DNA from: Clostridium sp. D53t1_180928_C8
GTDB taxonomy: Bacteria > Bacillota > Clostridia > Clostridiales > Clostridiaceae
DNA: 61,528 bases
Direction: 5' to 3'
NCBI RefSeq assembly: GCF_015667795.1
Contig: NZ_JADPEL010000018.1
Location: 1 to 61,528 of the forward strand
Positions 29,042 through 38,920 of this stretch are shown here, piece after piece. Every line of letters begins with the position of its first letter. Within the stretch, counting starts at the first letter, position 1. The notes under the pieces were generated by a model, which was given only the letters and a program-made list of their open reading frames with translations, was not told where the DNA came from and searched no databases. The translations under genes were made by a program, and so were the position numbers.

Positions 29042-30796
29042 CTAAAGTTCTCCTAAAACAACTCTATCGTGACCAGCTAAATCTTTAACTATTTTTACAT
29101 TTCTATAACCTTTTTCAATCATTAAATCACTAACTTCTTTCCCTTGATCATGACCAATCTCAAAGGCTAATACTCCATTTTCTTTTAATATTTTATCACT
29201 ATCATCAACTATTTTTTTATAAAAATAAAGTCCATCATCCCCACCACTTAAAGCAGTATGAGGCTCATATTTTTTCACATCATCCATTAAAGTATCTATA
29301 ACTTCTTCCTTTATATATGGTGGATTAGAAACTACTACATCATATTTCTTCTCTTGAATTATAACTTCATTTAATAAATCACTTTTTATAAATTTGGCCC
29401 TAGAAGCTAAATGATGCTTTATTATATTTCTCTTAGTTACCTTTTCTGGAACATCATAGTAATCAATTAAATCTACCTTAGTATTTTCTCTTAAATGTGC
29501 TATAGATATACCTATAGCTCCACTTCCACAACACAAGTCACAAATATCATATTCTTTATCCTTGTCAATAATTTTAAGAGTTTCTTCTACTAATATTTCT
29601 GTATCACCTCTTGGAATAAGTACCCCTTCCTCAACATGAAAATCTAAGCCCATAAATTCGGCAATTTTCAATATATATTTAATAGGCATTTTTTCTTTTC
29701 TTTTATTTATTAATCTATAAAATTCTCTTTCCTTAAACTTACTAACTTCCTCTTCTTTGTTCATAATTAAGTAAAGTTTATCTTTTCCAAGAACTCTTCC
29801 TAATAATAATTGAGTATCTAAAATATAAGTTTCTATATTAGCTTCCTTTAATATTTTATTTCCATCTATTAATAATTCCCCAATAGTCTTCTTATATTCA
29901 ATTCCTTCTGCTGCCATTAAAGATTTTATAGCAACCTCTAATTGTTCATCATCAGGTTCTTTAGTAGTTAACTCTTGTAATTTTAAACCTGGATATGCAA
30001 TAATTTTTCCCAATTTACTTTCAGTCCTTCCAAGCCATTTTATTAATTCGTAAGTAATCCCAGCTACTATTGGCATTAATACTATTCTTAATATAAGTCT
30101 TTGCCAAAATCCACCCCAACCTGTTAGAGTAAATAAAGCAATACTAACAAACATGGTTAAAAACAAGAAATTTGTTCCACATCTAGGATGTAACCTTCCA
30201 AACTTTCTTACATTATTAACTGTTAATTTTTCTTCAGCCTCATAACAAAATATAGTTTTATGTTCTGCTCCATGATATTGAAATACCCTATATATATCAT
30301 CCAACTTACTAATCAAGTACATATATGATATTAAAATTGCTATTCTTATAGCTGCCTCTATTAAATTTAATACCACTGGAGATAATCCAATATTCTTAAA
30401 TACTGACGCGATAGCAGTAGGTATACCTAAAAATAATCCTGCCGCGACTAAAAGTGATATCATCATTGTTATTGTAACAATCAAATCATTAGCACCCTTA
30501 TCACCTAATTTCTTTTTAAGCCAAATATCAAATTTTGATTCTTCCTCATCTTCTTCAAAAAAACTAGCTGAATAATTTAATGTTTTAATTCCAACTATTA
30601 ATGAATCTACTAGTATGGCAGCTCCTCTAATAATAGGTATATTTAAAAACTTATACTTTTTTGTTATTGGTTTTGTCTTTTTCACTTTAACTTCTATTTT
30701 TCCACTTGGAGTTCTTACTGCAGTTGCTAATCCCTTAGACCCACGCATCATAACTCCCTCAATTATGGCTTGACCCCCAACATCACATTTTCTCAT
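29042..30796 (-). CDS. prmC: YqhQ (DUF1385) - PrmC fusion protein
   Basis: 584 aa in one uninterrupted frame. Residues 1 to about 290 are a DUF1385/YqhQ membrane protein (VGGQAIIEGVMMRGS at 6-20, hydrophobic segments near 105-135, 145-163, 208-250, FQYHGAEHKTIFCYEAE). About 300-584 is a complete PrmC: N-terminal helical domain, SAM motif DLCCGSGAIGI (420-430) and glutamine-methylase NPPY (491-494). PrmC methylates the GGQ glutamine of release factors, and prfA follows. The fusion would place the methylase at the membrane. YqhQ function is unknown. Symbol reflects the C-terminal half. Confidence 0.92.
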   Translation of the reverse strand: MRKCDVGGQAIIEGVMMRGSKGLATAVRTPSGKIEVKVKKTKPITKKYKFLNIPIIRGAAILVDSLIVGIKTLNYSASFFEEDEEESKFDIWLKKKLGDKGANDLIVTITMMISLLVAAGLFLGIPTAIASVFKNIGLSPVVLNLIEAAIRIAILISYMYLISKLDDIYRVFQYHGAEHKTIFCYEAEEKLTVNNVRKFGRLHPRCGTNFLFLTMFVSIALFTLTGWGGFWQRLILRIVLMPIVAGITYELIKWLGRTESKLGKIIAYPGLKLQELTTKEPDDEQLEVAIKSLMAAEGIEYKKTIGELLIDGNKILKEANIETYILDTQLLLGRVLGKDKLYLIMNKEEEVSKFKEREFYRLINKRKEKMPIKYILKIAEFMGLDFHVEEGVLIPRGDTEILVEETLKIIDKDKEYDICDLCCGSGAIGISIAHLRENTKVDLIDYYDVPEKVTKRNIIKHHLASRAKFIKSDLLNEVIIQEKKYDVVVSNPPYIKEEVIDTLMDDVKKYEPHTALSGGDDGLYFYKKIVDDSDKILKENGVLAFEIGHDQGKEVSDLMIEKGYRNVKIVKDLAGHDRVVLGEL

Positions 30797-30813
30797 ATCA
30801 TCACTCTTTCATT

Positions 30814-31401
30814 TTATTTTTCATTTTTAAATTTAAAATAACAATGTCCACATAAAGATTCATACTCTACATTATCTACGTTATCTATAGCAACTTGTTC
30901 ACCTTCAAAAACAAATTTGCCATTTATTTTTCTTCCATTTAAAACTGCTTTTCTTCCACATTTACATATAGTTTTTAATTCCTCTATACTATGAGCTAAT
31001 AATAATAATCTTGTGCTTCCCTCGAATCCTTGCATTCTAAAGTCTGTTCTAAGCCCATAGCAAATTACAGGTATATCTAAACACACAGCTATTTCAAAAA
31101 GCTCATCTATTTGGTGTGATTTTAAAAATTGTACTTCATCTACTAATATACAATCTATTTTATATTTAATTTCTTCCCATTGTTTAACTTCTTCATATAC
31201 ATTTTGTTCGTCATTAATTAATAAATCAACCTTACGCTCAACACCTAATCTAGATACTAGCTTATCTCCACCCTTTTTGTCTGTAGATGGCTTAATTAAT
31301 ACAACTTTCATTCCACGTTCTTCATAATTATGTGCAACCTGCATAAGATTTGTTGATTTTCCTGAATTCATTGCACCATATCTAAAATATAATTTACTCA
31401 T
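30814..31401 (-). CDS. tdk: thymidine kinase
   Basis: 195 aa type-II enzyme. P-loop GAMNSGKST (9-17), Walker B CILVDEVQFLK, lasso region LRTDFRMQGFEGS, and a structural zinc site from CKC and CGHC cysteines. It salvages thymidine to dTMP. The gene ends 17 nt before the yqhQ-prmC start, so the two are probably one transcript. Divergent from rpmE. Confidence 0.96.
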   Translation of the reverse strand: MSKLYFRYGAMNSGKSTNLMQVAHNYEERGMKVVLIKPSTDKKGGDKLVSRLGVERKVDLLINDEQNVYEEVKQWEEIKYKIDCILVDEVQFLKSHQIDELFEIAVCLDIPVICYGLRTDFRMQGFEGSTRLLLLAHSIEELKTICKCGRKAVLNGRKINGKFVFEGEQVAIDNVDNVEYESLCGHCYFKFKNEK

Positions 31402-31486
31402 AACGTCTCTCCTTATAATTTTGGTCTATTTCGATTATAGCATTTTAATATATAGTTAATAAAGATGTTTTTATTTCCTTGTTATA

Positions 31487-31515
31487 TTGACTGTATTTAT
31501 TACGTATGTTATAAT
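31487..31515 (+). promoter_or_regulatory. promoter of rpmE
   Basis: TTGACT (31487-31492), 17-nt spacer, perfect TATAAT (31510-31515). The short leader after it contains a small CATTGA/TCAATG hairpin near 31527-31543. Confidence 0.7.
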
Positions 31516-31568
31516 TCTTTTGGTCATTGATTAATTCAATGAATGTACTTTTGAAAGAGGTGAATCAA

Positions 31569-31775
31569 ATGAAACAAGGCATACATCCAGAATACCATCA
31601 CGATGCTGTGGTTAAGTGCGCATGTGGAAATACTTTCACAACTGGTTCAGTTAAAGAAGAATTAAAAGTTGATATATGTGCTAAATGCCACCCATTCTTC
31701 ACTGGTAAGCAAAAAATCGTTGATATCGGCGGTAGAGTTGACAAGTTCAATAAGAAGTTCGGTCTTAACAAATAA
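31569..31775 (+). CDS. rpmE: 50S ribosomal protein L31
   Basis: 68 aa, zinc-type L31: cysteines in VKCACGN and [12 protein letters not shown] form the zinc site. The start is ATG 31569, preceded by AGAGGTGA; the open frame extends upstream to 31527 but that part overlaps the leader. Encoded alone on the plus strand between tdk and rho. Confidence 0.97.
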   Translation: MKQGIHPEYHHDAVVKCACGNTFTTGSVKEELKVDICAKCHPFFTGKQKIVDIGGRVDKFNKKFGLNK

Positions 31776-31791
31776 GATTAAGTTAGAATTT

Positions 31792-31829
31792 ATGAGAAGG
31801 AATTATATTCTTTCTCATTTTTTCTTTTT
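31792..31829 (+). terminator. rpmE terminator
   Basis: ATGAGAAGGAAT/ATTCTTTCTCAT stem (one G-T pair) followed by TTTTTTCTTTTT. Confidence 0.85.
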
Positions 31830-31845
31830 ATAGAATTTTAAATAG

Positions 31846-31926
31846 AAAGAGGCTACTTTGTTCAATATGAATTTAATCAAAACACTATATTTTTTTGATT
31901 AAACCTTATTAAAAGTAAGCCTCTTT
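31846..31926 (-). terminator. rho terminator, two-part hairpin
   Basis: Outer stem AAAGAGGCT-ACTTT with AAAGT-GCCTCTTT, inner stem TTTAATCAAAA with TTTTGATTAAA. Unusually long (about 80 nt) and placed right after rho. Confidence 0.7.
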
Positions 31927-31937
31927 AAATATTAAAT

Positions 31938-33368
31938 TTACTTTTTAAATGTATCATTTTTGGGGAAAACTTGAATGAATTCCTTATTGTTTTTGGTTTT
32001 AGATAACATATTTATTAGATTTTCTGTAATATTTTCAATATTGCCATCTCTATACATAACCTTTCTAATAGCAAAGGCTACTTCCTTTTCTTCTTCTGAT
32101 AATAATAAATCTTCTTTTCTAGTTCCAGATTTATAAATATCAATTGCAGGGAATATTCTTCTTTCTTGAAGCCTTCTGTCTAAATGAACTTCCATGTTAC
32201 CAGTTCCTTTAAACTCTTCAAATATCATATCATCCATTCTTGAACCTGTTTCAACTAATGCAGTTGCAAGAATTGTTAAGCTTCCGCCTTCCTCTATATT
32301 TCTTGCTGCTCCAAAGAACTTTTTAGGCATTATTAATGCTCCTGGATCTAACCCTCCTGATAAAGTTCTACCTGTTGGAGTTATTGTTAAGTTATATGCT
32401 CTAGATAATCTAGTTATACTATCTAATAATATAACAACATCCTTCCCTTGCTCTACCATTCTTTTAGCTCTTTCTAACACCATTTGAGCTACCTTTGCAT
32501 GATTTTGTGGTTCTTCATCAAATGTTGAATAAATAACATCACCATTTATAGATCGCTTCATATCAGTAACTTCTTCTGGTCTTTCATCTATTAATAAAAC
32601 TATAAGTTTAACATCTGGATGGTTTTTAGTAATATTTTGTGCAACCTTTTTTAATAGCGTTGTTTTACCAGCTTTTGGTGGAGCAACAATTATTCCTCTT
32701 TGTCCTTTTCCTATTGGACAAATAATATCCATTAATCTAGATGATAAATCTTTTTCATTACTAGTTTCTAAATGTAATCTTTCATTTGGATATATAGGAG
32801 TTAATGTTTCGAAACTTTTTCTTCCTATAGCCTTTTCAGGATTGTCTCCATTTACTTTTTCTACAAATAATAAAGCTTTGAATTTTTCTCCATCCTTAGC
32901 TTCTCTAACCTTACCTTGAACTTCATCACCTGTTCTTAAGTTAAATCTTCTTATTTGTGATGGTGATACATATATATCATTTTCTCCAGTTAAGTAATTA
33001 TTACATCTTAAGAATCCAAAGTTGTTATTTTCTTGAACTTCTAATACCCCCTTAGAAGAACCTGATTCATTTATCATAACCTTTAATCTTTCTTTTTTTT
33101 CTTCTTTTTCCTCATCTGTCATAAAATAACCTTCTCTAGTTTCATGACTATTTGAAGAACTATTATTAACATTTACTTGCTCTTTTGCTTTTGGAGCTAT
33201 TTTTTCAGTTAAAATTACTCCATTTTTTTCTATAGTATTAGGTGTAACCTTTACTAATTCATCAATTATTTCGTTCTTTTTCATTTTGCTTATGTTTTTT
33301 ATTCCAAGTTCTTTAGCTTTATTTTTTAAATCAACTAAAGTCATCTCAGTGTATGTCTCTCTGGTCAA
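31938..33368 (-). CDS. rho: transcription termination factor Rho
   Basis: 476 aa. N-terminal helical Rho-N ([20 protein letters not shown]), a short basic insert, the RNA-binding cold-shock-like domain ([15 protein letters not shown]), and the RecA-type motor with P-loop [14 protein letters not shown], Walker [17 protein letters not shown] and the ring secondary site. It starts with TTG 33368 just after GGAGGTGTCAA. Own terminator downstream; pyrG follows upstream on the same strand with a separate terminator. Confidence 0.97.
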   Translation of the reverse strand: MTRETYTEMTLVDLKNKAKELGIKNISKMKKNEIIDELVKVTPNTIEKNGVILTEKIAPKAKEQVNVNNSSSNSHETREGYFMTDEEKEEKKERLKVMINESGSSKGVLEVQENNNFGFLRCNNYLTGENDIYVSPSQIRRFNLRTGDEVQGKVREAKDGEKFKALLFVEKVNGDNPEKAIGRKSFETLTPIYPNERLHLETSNEKDLSSRLMDIICPIGKGQRGIIVAPPKAGKTTLLKKVAQNITKNHPDVKLIVLLIDERPEEVTDMKRSINGDVIYSTFDEEPQNHAKVAQMVLERAKRMVEQGKDVVILLDSITRLSRAYNLTITPTGRTLSGGLDPGALIMPKKFFGAARNIEEGGSLTILATALVETGSRMDDMIFEEFKGTGNMEVHLDRRLQERRIFPAIDIYKSGTRKEDLLLSEEEKEVAFAIRKVMYRDGNIENITENLINMLSKTKNNKEFIQVFPKNDTFKK

Positions 33369-33580
33369 ATTGACACCTCCAATAGTTTTTCTTAATTTGG
33401 GATAATAATAGATTAAACCTAAGGTCTGATATATTTGAAATGAAATACAATATTACTAAAATTAAATATGCATTAATAGTATATACTTAAATTTATATAT
33501 AATTATGAACTAATAAACTTTAAAATTCAATAGAAAATTATATTATAAGCTTATCCAATTTAAATAATTTTATAACACAT

Positions 33581-33614
33581 AAAAAAATGTGAAGACTTTC
33601 GTCTTCACATTTTT

Positions 33615-33617
<3 letters not shown>
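33581..33617 (-). terminator. pyrG terminator
   Basis: AAAAAAATGTGAAGAC/GTCTTCACATTTTTTT stem with a four-base loop at the pyrG stop. Confidence 0.88.
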
Positions 33618-35282
<1,665 letters not shown>

Positions 35283-35288
35283 TTAAAT

Positions 35289-35366
35289 TACCTCTCTTAT
35301 TACCTAAAGAGGAATAATCATAGATATTATAGTACCACATTAGTTTAAATTAGGCTAGTGTTTTTT
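35289..35366 (+). ncRNA. candidate small RNA A (pyrG/HTH spacer)
   Basis: About 78 nt between a near-consensus promoter and a terminator-like hairpin (ACATTAG 35337-35343 with CTAGTGT 35355-35361, then T6). An internal hairpin CCTCT/AGAGG is at 35291-35312. No open frame. The 3' end touches the stop codon of the convergent gene at 35365. Inference from signals only; no family recognised. Confidence 0.45.
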
Positions 35367-35667
35367 ATGCATTTTTTAAATTTTCTTTTATTTTATCTTC
35401 CAATTCAAAGTATTCATCTCTAAACTTTTTATTTATTAATATCTTTTCTTCAGCTTTTTTCATTCTATAATATAACATTCTATTACTTGCAATTCCTAAT
35501 TTTTCTTCAATCACCTTTTCATTTAAACATCTAAATTTTTTCATAAGTAATAAAGTTAAATATAATTTATCCTTTTTTTTCAATACTTTTTTAAATTCTT
35601 CATAGTTTATTCCATAATACCTACATAAAATTAATATTACTATTTCATAATTATTTATATTTCCCAC
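35365..35667 (-). CDS. small HTH protein resembling DnaA domain IV
   Basis: 100 aa, all-helical. The order of features resembles the DNA-binding domain of DnaA: a leading helix EIVILILCRYYGINYEEFKK, a middle helix with LTLLLMKKF, a turn LNEKVIEEKLGIASNRMLYY, and a tail KKAEEKILINKKFRDEYFEL. The GGRDHTT signature of true DnaA is missing and there is no AAA+ part. Start is uncertain: GTG 35667 abuts its AAAGAGG ribosome site, and no better ATG/TTG exists. It lies between the DUF1934 gene and pyrG, where Bacillus has rpoE, but it does not look like the delta subunit. Function unknown. Confidence 0.6.
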   Translation of the reverse strand: MGNINNYEIVILILCRYYGINYEEFKKVLKKKDKLYLTLLLMKKFRCLNEKVIEEKLGIASNRMLYYRMKKAEEKILINKKFRDEYFELEDKIKENLKNA

Positions 35668-35720
35668 TCCTCTTTATATCATTTTCTGTAAGTATTTCCA
35701 TTTGATGTTTTTTTATTCAC

Positions 35721-35760
35721 AAAAAAGACCTCTATGAATTTTTAATTTCATAGAAGCCTA
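35721..35760 (-). terminator. DUF1934 gene terminator
   Basis: AGGCTTCTATGAA/TTCATAGAGGTCT stem with an A-rich loop and T6 on the minus strand. Confidence 0.75.
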
Positions 35761-35764
35761 AAAT

Positions 35765-36181
35765 TTAGTTTACCTTAATTTTTATATTTAATTCTGTAGT
35801 TATTCCTTCTTGTCCATCAAGTCCTAATGTATATCTTGAATAAATATCTCCACCATTTTCATCAATATTTATATTTAACTTTTCAGTATCAACATTTAAA
35901 TCTAATACCCCATATGGAGTGTTATATAAAGAAACAGCCATAGTTCCTTCTTTGAATTCCATATTTGTAGTTGTAGATCCAACTCTCTCTAATACCATAA
36001 TATTATCTTGTATATTTAAAGTAGTAGTTGTACCATCCATTCCTGATATTTCTGACTCTTCATATATTGCCTTAAATCCAGTTTCATCAATAATAAACTT
36101 ACCTGGAGTTACCACTTCAATTACTTCATTAGGATCTAAATTTGATGTACTTTTTACAGATATAATAGCTCTTTTTTCCAT
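35765..36181 (-). CDS. DUF1934 (YwiB-like) beta-barrel protein
   Basis: 138 aa, strand-rich. FKAIYEESEISGMDGTTTT and YNTPYGVLDLNVDTEKL match the DUF1934/YwiB pattern, a calycin-like small beta barrel of unknown function that often neighbours argS/rpoE/pyrG in Firmicutes. It follows the PP-loop gene by 9 nt, so they likely share a transcript. Confidence 0.8.
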   Translation of the reverse strand: MEKRAIISVKSTSNLDPNEVIEVVTPGKFIIDETGFKAIYEESEISGMDGTTTTLNIQDNIMVLERVGSTTTNMEFKEGTMAVSLYNTPYGVLDLNVDTEKLNINIDENGGDIYSRYTLGLDGQEGITTELNIKIKVN

Positions 36182-36190
36182 TTTATCCCC

Positions 36191-37180
36191 CTATTTTATA
36201 GAAATCATATATTGTTCTAATTCTTTATCACTTATAGGTTCTACCACTATATGATTTTCTAAAGTTTGTCCATATATCCCATATTTAACATTTAAACTTG
36301 CTTCTTCTCTACCTTTACTATATCTAGCTGCCATTCTAGCTGCTAAATGTATATCTTTCTCTGTTCCATTTCCTTCTAATAGTACAAGTGCTCCTGAGAA
36401 ATTAGTTGTATGGAAAGAATAATACTCTTTATGTATAAGTGATTTTATAGCCTCGCCTTCCCCTTGAGTTCTTGCAACTATTATTTTATTATTATCTTCT
36501 GTTCTAAAATGTCTTCCGTATCTTAAAAGACTTAATTCATCCTCTTCAACCTCATCTTTGAAAGTTAAAAGATCTTTTAATCTTAATGCATAATTTGGCT
36601 CTGTTAATTTACATCCTCCAGCTGGTGATGGATATTCAGTTATTCCCCATTTTGCAGCTAATTCCATTTGAGGCTTTCTACTTCTTCCTGTTATGTTTAA
36701 TAACTGCTCTCTATCAACCATTCCACTTAGCTCCATCTCTGTTGGATCCATATTTTTAGCACATAGAGGTCTTAAAATTTTATTAGCAAATCCTGATTCT
36801 TTTTTTACTATATTTAATGCTTGCCTATTTTGAGACATAGGTCTTTGATTTAATACTTCACCAGTAATAATAAAATCTGCATTATGCTCTTCTAATAATT
36901 TTCCTGCATAATTCATCATCATAGCATGACAATCTATACATGGATTCATATTTTTTCCTCTACCATGTTTAGGGTTTTTTACCAACTCTAAATGTTCTGG
37001 TGAAAAATCTACTACCAACAATGGTATATCTATTTGCTTTGTCATTTTTATAGCACTTTCCTCACTAAAGAAATATGATCTAAAACAAATTCCCAATACA
37101 TCTATACCTTGTTCCTTTATTAATTTTGCTGCTAAAATACTATCTAGCCCTCCTGAAATCATAGCTAACGCCTTTGCCAT
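36191..37180 (-). CDS. PP-loop ATPase with NFACT-R/DUF814-like tail
   Basis: 329 aa. The N-terminal PP-loop pyrophosphatase motif SGGLDSILAAK (9-19), a CxxC in NPCIDCHAMMM (near 80) and TGEVLNQRPMSQNR suggest a tRNA sulfur-transfer or similar adenylating enzyme (ThiI/MnmA-like). The C-terminal part (about 215-310, YGRHFRTEDNNKIIVARTQG) resembles the RNA-binding NFACT-R/DUF814 domain. Together this suggests RNA modification, but the exact reaction is not known to me. Next to spoIIR and the DUF1934 gene. Confidence 0.75.
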   Translation of the reverse strand: MAKALAMISGGLDSILAAKLIKEQGIDVLGICFRSYFFSEESAIKMTKQIDIPLLVVDFSPEHLELVKNPKHGRGKNMNPCIDCHAMMMNYAGKLLEEHNADFIITGEVLNQRPMSQNRQALNIVKKESGFANKILRPLCAKNMDPTEMELSGMVDREQLLNITGRSRKPQMELAAKWGITEYPSPAGGCKLTEPNYALRLKDLLTFKDEVEEDELSLLRYGRHFRTEDNNKIIVARTQGEGEAIKSLIHKEYYSFHTTNFSGALVLLEGNGTEKDIHLAARMAARYSKGREEASLNVKYGIYGQTLENHIVVEPISDKELEQYMISIK

Positions 37181-37195
37181 ATTGTTTTCCTCCTA

Positions 37196-37876
37196 TTAAT
37201 CAAGAATGTCCTTTATAACTTCTACAATTTTAAATTTAAACTTAATACCATTATTAACATTACTTGATTCATTATTTTTTTGTTCATCTTCATTTGTTAT
37301 ATCCCTATTTTTAGGTTGTATATTTTCAATTTCATCTTTTAACTCACTAGAATCTACTTCATTTTTACTTTCATCAACAAAGCATAGTGATGGGAACATA
37401 ACACACCACCAATTTTGGCCTTTTCCTTCTCCAATTATAACTCTAAATGCTTCATAATTTCCTTGTGGAAATACATAATCTCCATATACCTTATCTGGAA
37501 AGTTTTCATAAGATAACATTGTATTTACTTCATAAGTATAGTTATTTTCTTCAATAACCTCTTTTGCAATTTCATTAACATAATTAATGTTTTGTTTTAA
37601 TACATTCTCTGCCTCATCTAGTGATGTTATCCCATTTAACTTTTCACTAAGCGCTTCCACTACTTTATCTCTTACTTTTAATTTAAGATTCTGATCTTCT
37701 TCTGTATCACTGTTTGCTATAACATGAAATCTTATAAGCTTGTCCTTTATATCATTATAATTTAATTCTGTTAACTCTAAGCTACTTTCCTTAGTAGCAC
37801 TTTCAACACTTTGACAACCATTTAAAAATAAAACTATCAAAACCATAGGTATTATAAAACAAATATACTTTTTCAT
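37196..37876 (-). CDS. spoIIR: SpoIIR, signal for pro-sigma-E processing
   Basis: 226 aa. N-terminal export signal with a lipobox-like LFLNGC, then the SpoIIR core IRFHVIANSDTEEDQNLKLKV (split at 50-70), YPF-type NFPDKVYGDYVFPQGNYEA and GKGQNWWCVMFPSLCF. SpoIIR is made in the forespore under sigma-F and triggers SpoIIGA to cleave pro-sigma-E. An acidic, Asn-rich tail (about 170-215) extends beyond the core. Two ATGs 6 nt apart follow AGGAAGGGG; the second has better spacing. Confidence 0.93.
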   Translation of the reverse strand: MKKYICFIIPMVLIVLFLNGCQSVESATKESSLELTELNYNDIKDKLIRFHVIANSDTEEDQNLKLKVRDKVVEALSEKLNGITSLDEAENVLKQNINYVNEIAKEVIEENNYTYEVNTMLSYENFPDKVYGDYVFPQGNYEAFRVIIGEGKGQNWWCVMFPSLCFVDESKNEVDSSELKDEIENIQPKNRDITNEDEQKNNESSNVNNGIKFKFKIVEVIKDILD

Positions 37877-37948
37877 AAACATAACCCCTTCCTAGTTTTA
37901 AGTATTGACATTATAAAGGGGTTTATTCATTTATATAATATTTTATTT

Positions 37949-38794
37949 TTAAATAGTTCTAGTTAAAAATACTTCTCTATGATTTTCTTTCATTTTTTCA
38001 TAACATTTTTGAGCCTTTAACATATCATCAAAGAAAGCAAATACACTTGGTCCACTTCCACTCATCATACTTCCTACTGCGCCACATCTATTCATATCTT
38101 CTTTTATTTTAATTAATATATTATGCTTTCTTAATGTAACATTTTCTAATAAATTTTTCATATTATTCGCTACATAATATAAATCATCATTTTTAATAGC
38201 TTCCATTAAACTTTCTGTTTTAGGATGTATCCTAACTCTATCTAAACTAAAAGCTTTATATACTTCTTTGGTTGAAACTCCAAATCCAGGCTTTACTAAA
38301 ACTAATATTTTATCCTTAAAAGGTGATAAAGTTGTTATTTTTTCTCCGATACCTTCACATAGGGCTGTTCCACCATTAATACAATATGGAATATCTGCCC
38401 CTAGTTTTAATCCCATATCCATTAATTCTTCATTAGATGCATTTATTTCAAAAATATTATTCATAAGTTTTAAAACAGCAGCCGCATCAGTGCTTCCTCC
38501 AGCTAACCCAGCTGATACAGGAATATTTTTTACAATATCGATATGTACTCCATCTTTAATATCATATTTTTCTTTAAATAACATCGCTGCTTTATACGCT
38601 AAATTTCTTGAATCCGTTGGAACATAACTTTTATTGCAACTTAATGTTATACCTTCTTGTTGTTTTACTATAGATATCTCATCATATAAATCTATATTTT
38701 GCATTATCATTCTTAACAAATGATAACCATCACTTTCTCTTTTTCCTACTATATCTAAAGAAATATTAATTTTTGCATAGGCCTTTATTTTCAT
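37949..38794 (-). CDS. ispE: 4-diphosphocytidyl-2-C-methylerythritol kinase
   Basis: 281 aa GHMP kinase. Substrate motif AYAKINISLDIVGKRESDGY at the start, ATP loop PVSAGLAGGSTDAAAVL (near 92) and GSMMSGSGPSVFAFF near the C-terminus. Fourth step of the MEP isoprenoid pathway. ATG 38794 is used because GAAAGGA is well placed; the frame opens further upstream. As in Bacillus, it lies in the yabG-veg-ispE neighbourhood, here with cyanophycin genes interposed. Confidence 0.95.
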   Translation of the reverse strand: MKIKAYAKINISLDIVGKRESDGYHLLRMIMQNIDLYDEISIVKQQEGITLSCNKSYVPTDSRNLAYKAAMLFKEKYDIKDGVHIDIVKNIPVSAGLAGGSTDAAAVLKLMNNIFEINASNEELMDMGLKLGADIPYCINGGTALCEGIGEKITTLSPFKDKILVLVKPGFGVSTKEVYKAFSLDRVRIHPKTESLMEAIKNDDLYYVANNMKNLLENVTLRKHNILIKIKEDMNRCGAVGSMMSGSGPSVFAFFDDMLKAQKCYEKMKENHREVFLTRTI

Positions 38795-38833
38795 ATATTC
38801 AAATCCTTTCAATGGAAAGTGCATATTTCTAAA

Positions 38834-38864
38834 TTAAAGTTCAGAGTATAAACCCTGAACTTTA
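38834..38864 (-). terminator. cphA terminator
   Basis: TAAAGTTCAG/CTGAACTTTA stem with a 9-nt loop, moderately T-rich tail, after cphA on the minus strand. Confidence 0.7.
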
Positions 38865-38920
38865 TAAATAATATTATATATATTATTTTTCTTATAGTAA
38901 ATATGTCATTGTTGTATTCT

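Noticed and set aside
35365-35667. RNA polymerase delta subunit (rpoE), expected before pyrG
   Set aside because: It has no acidic tail and does not resemble the HARE-HTH domain; the sequence looks more like DnaA domain IV.
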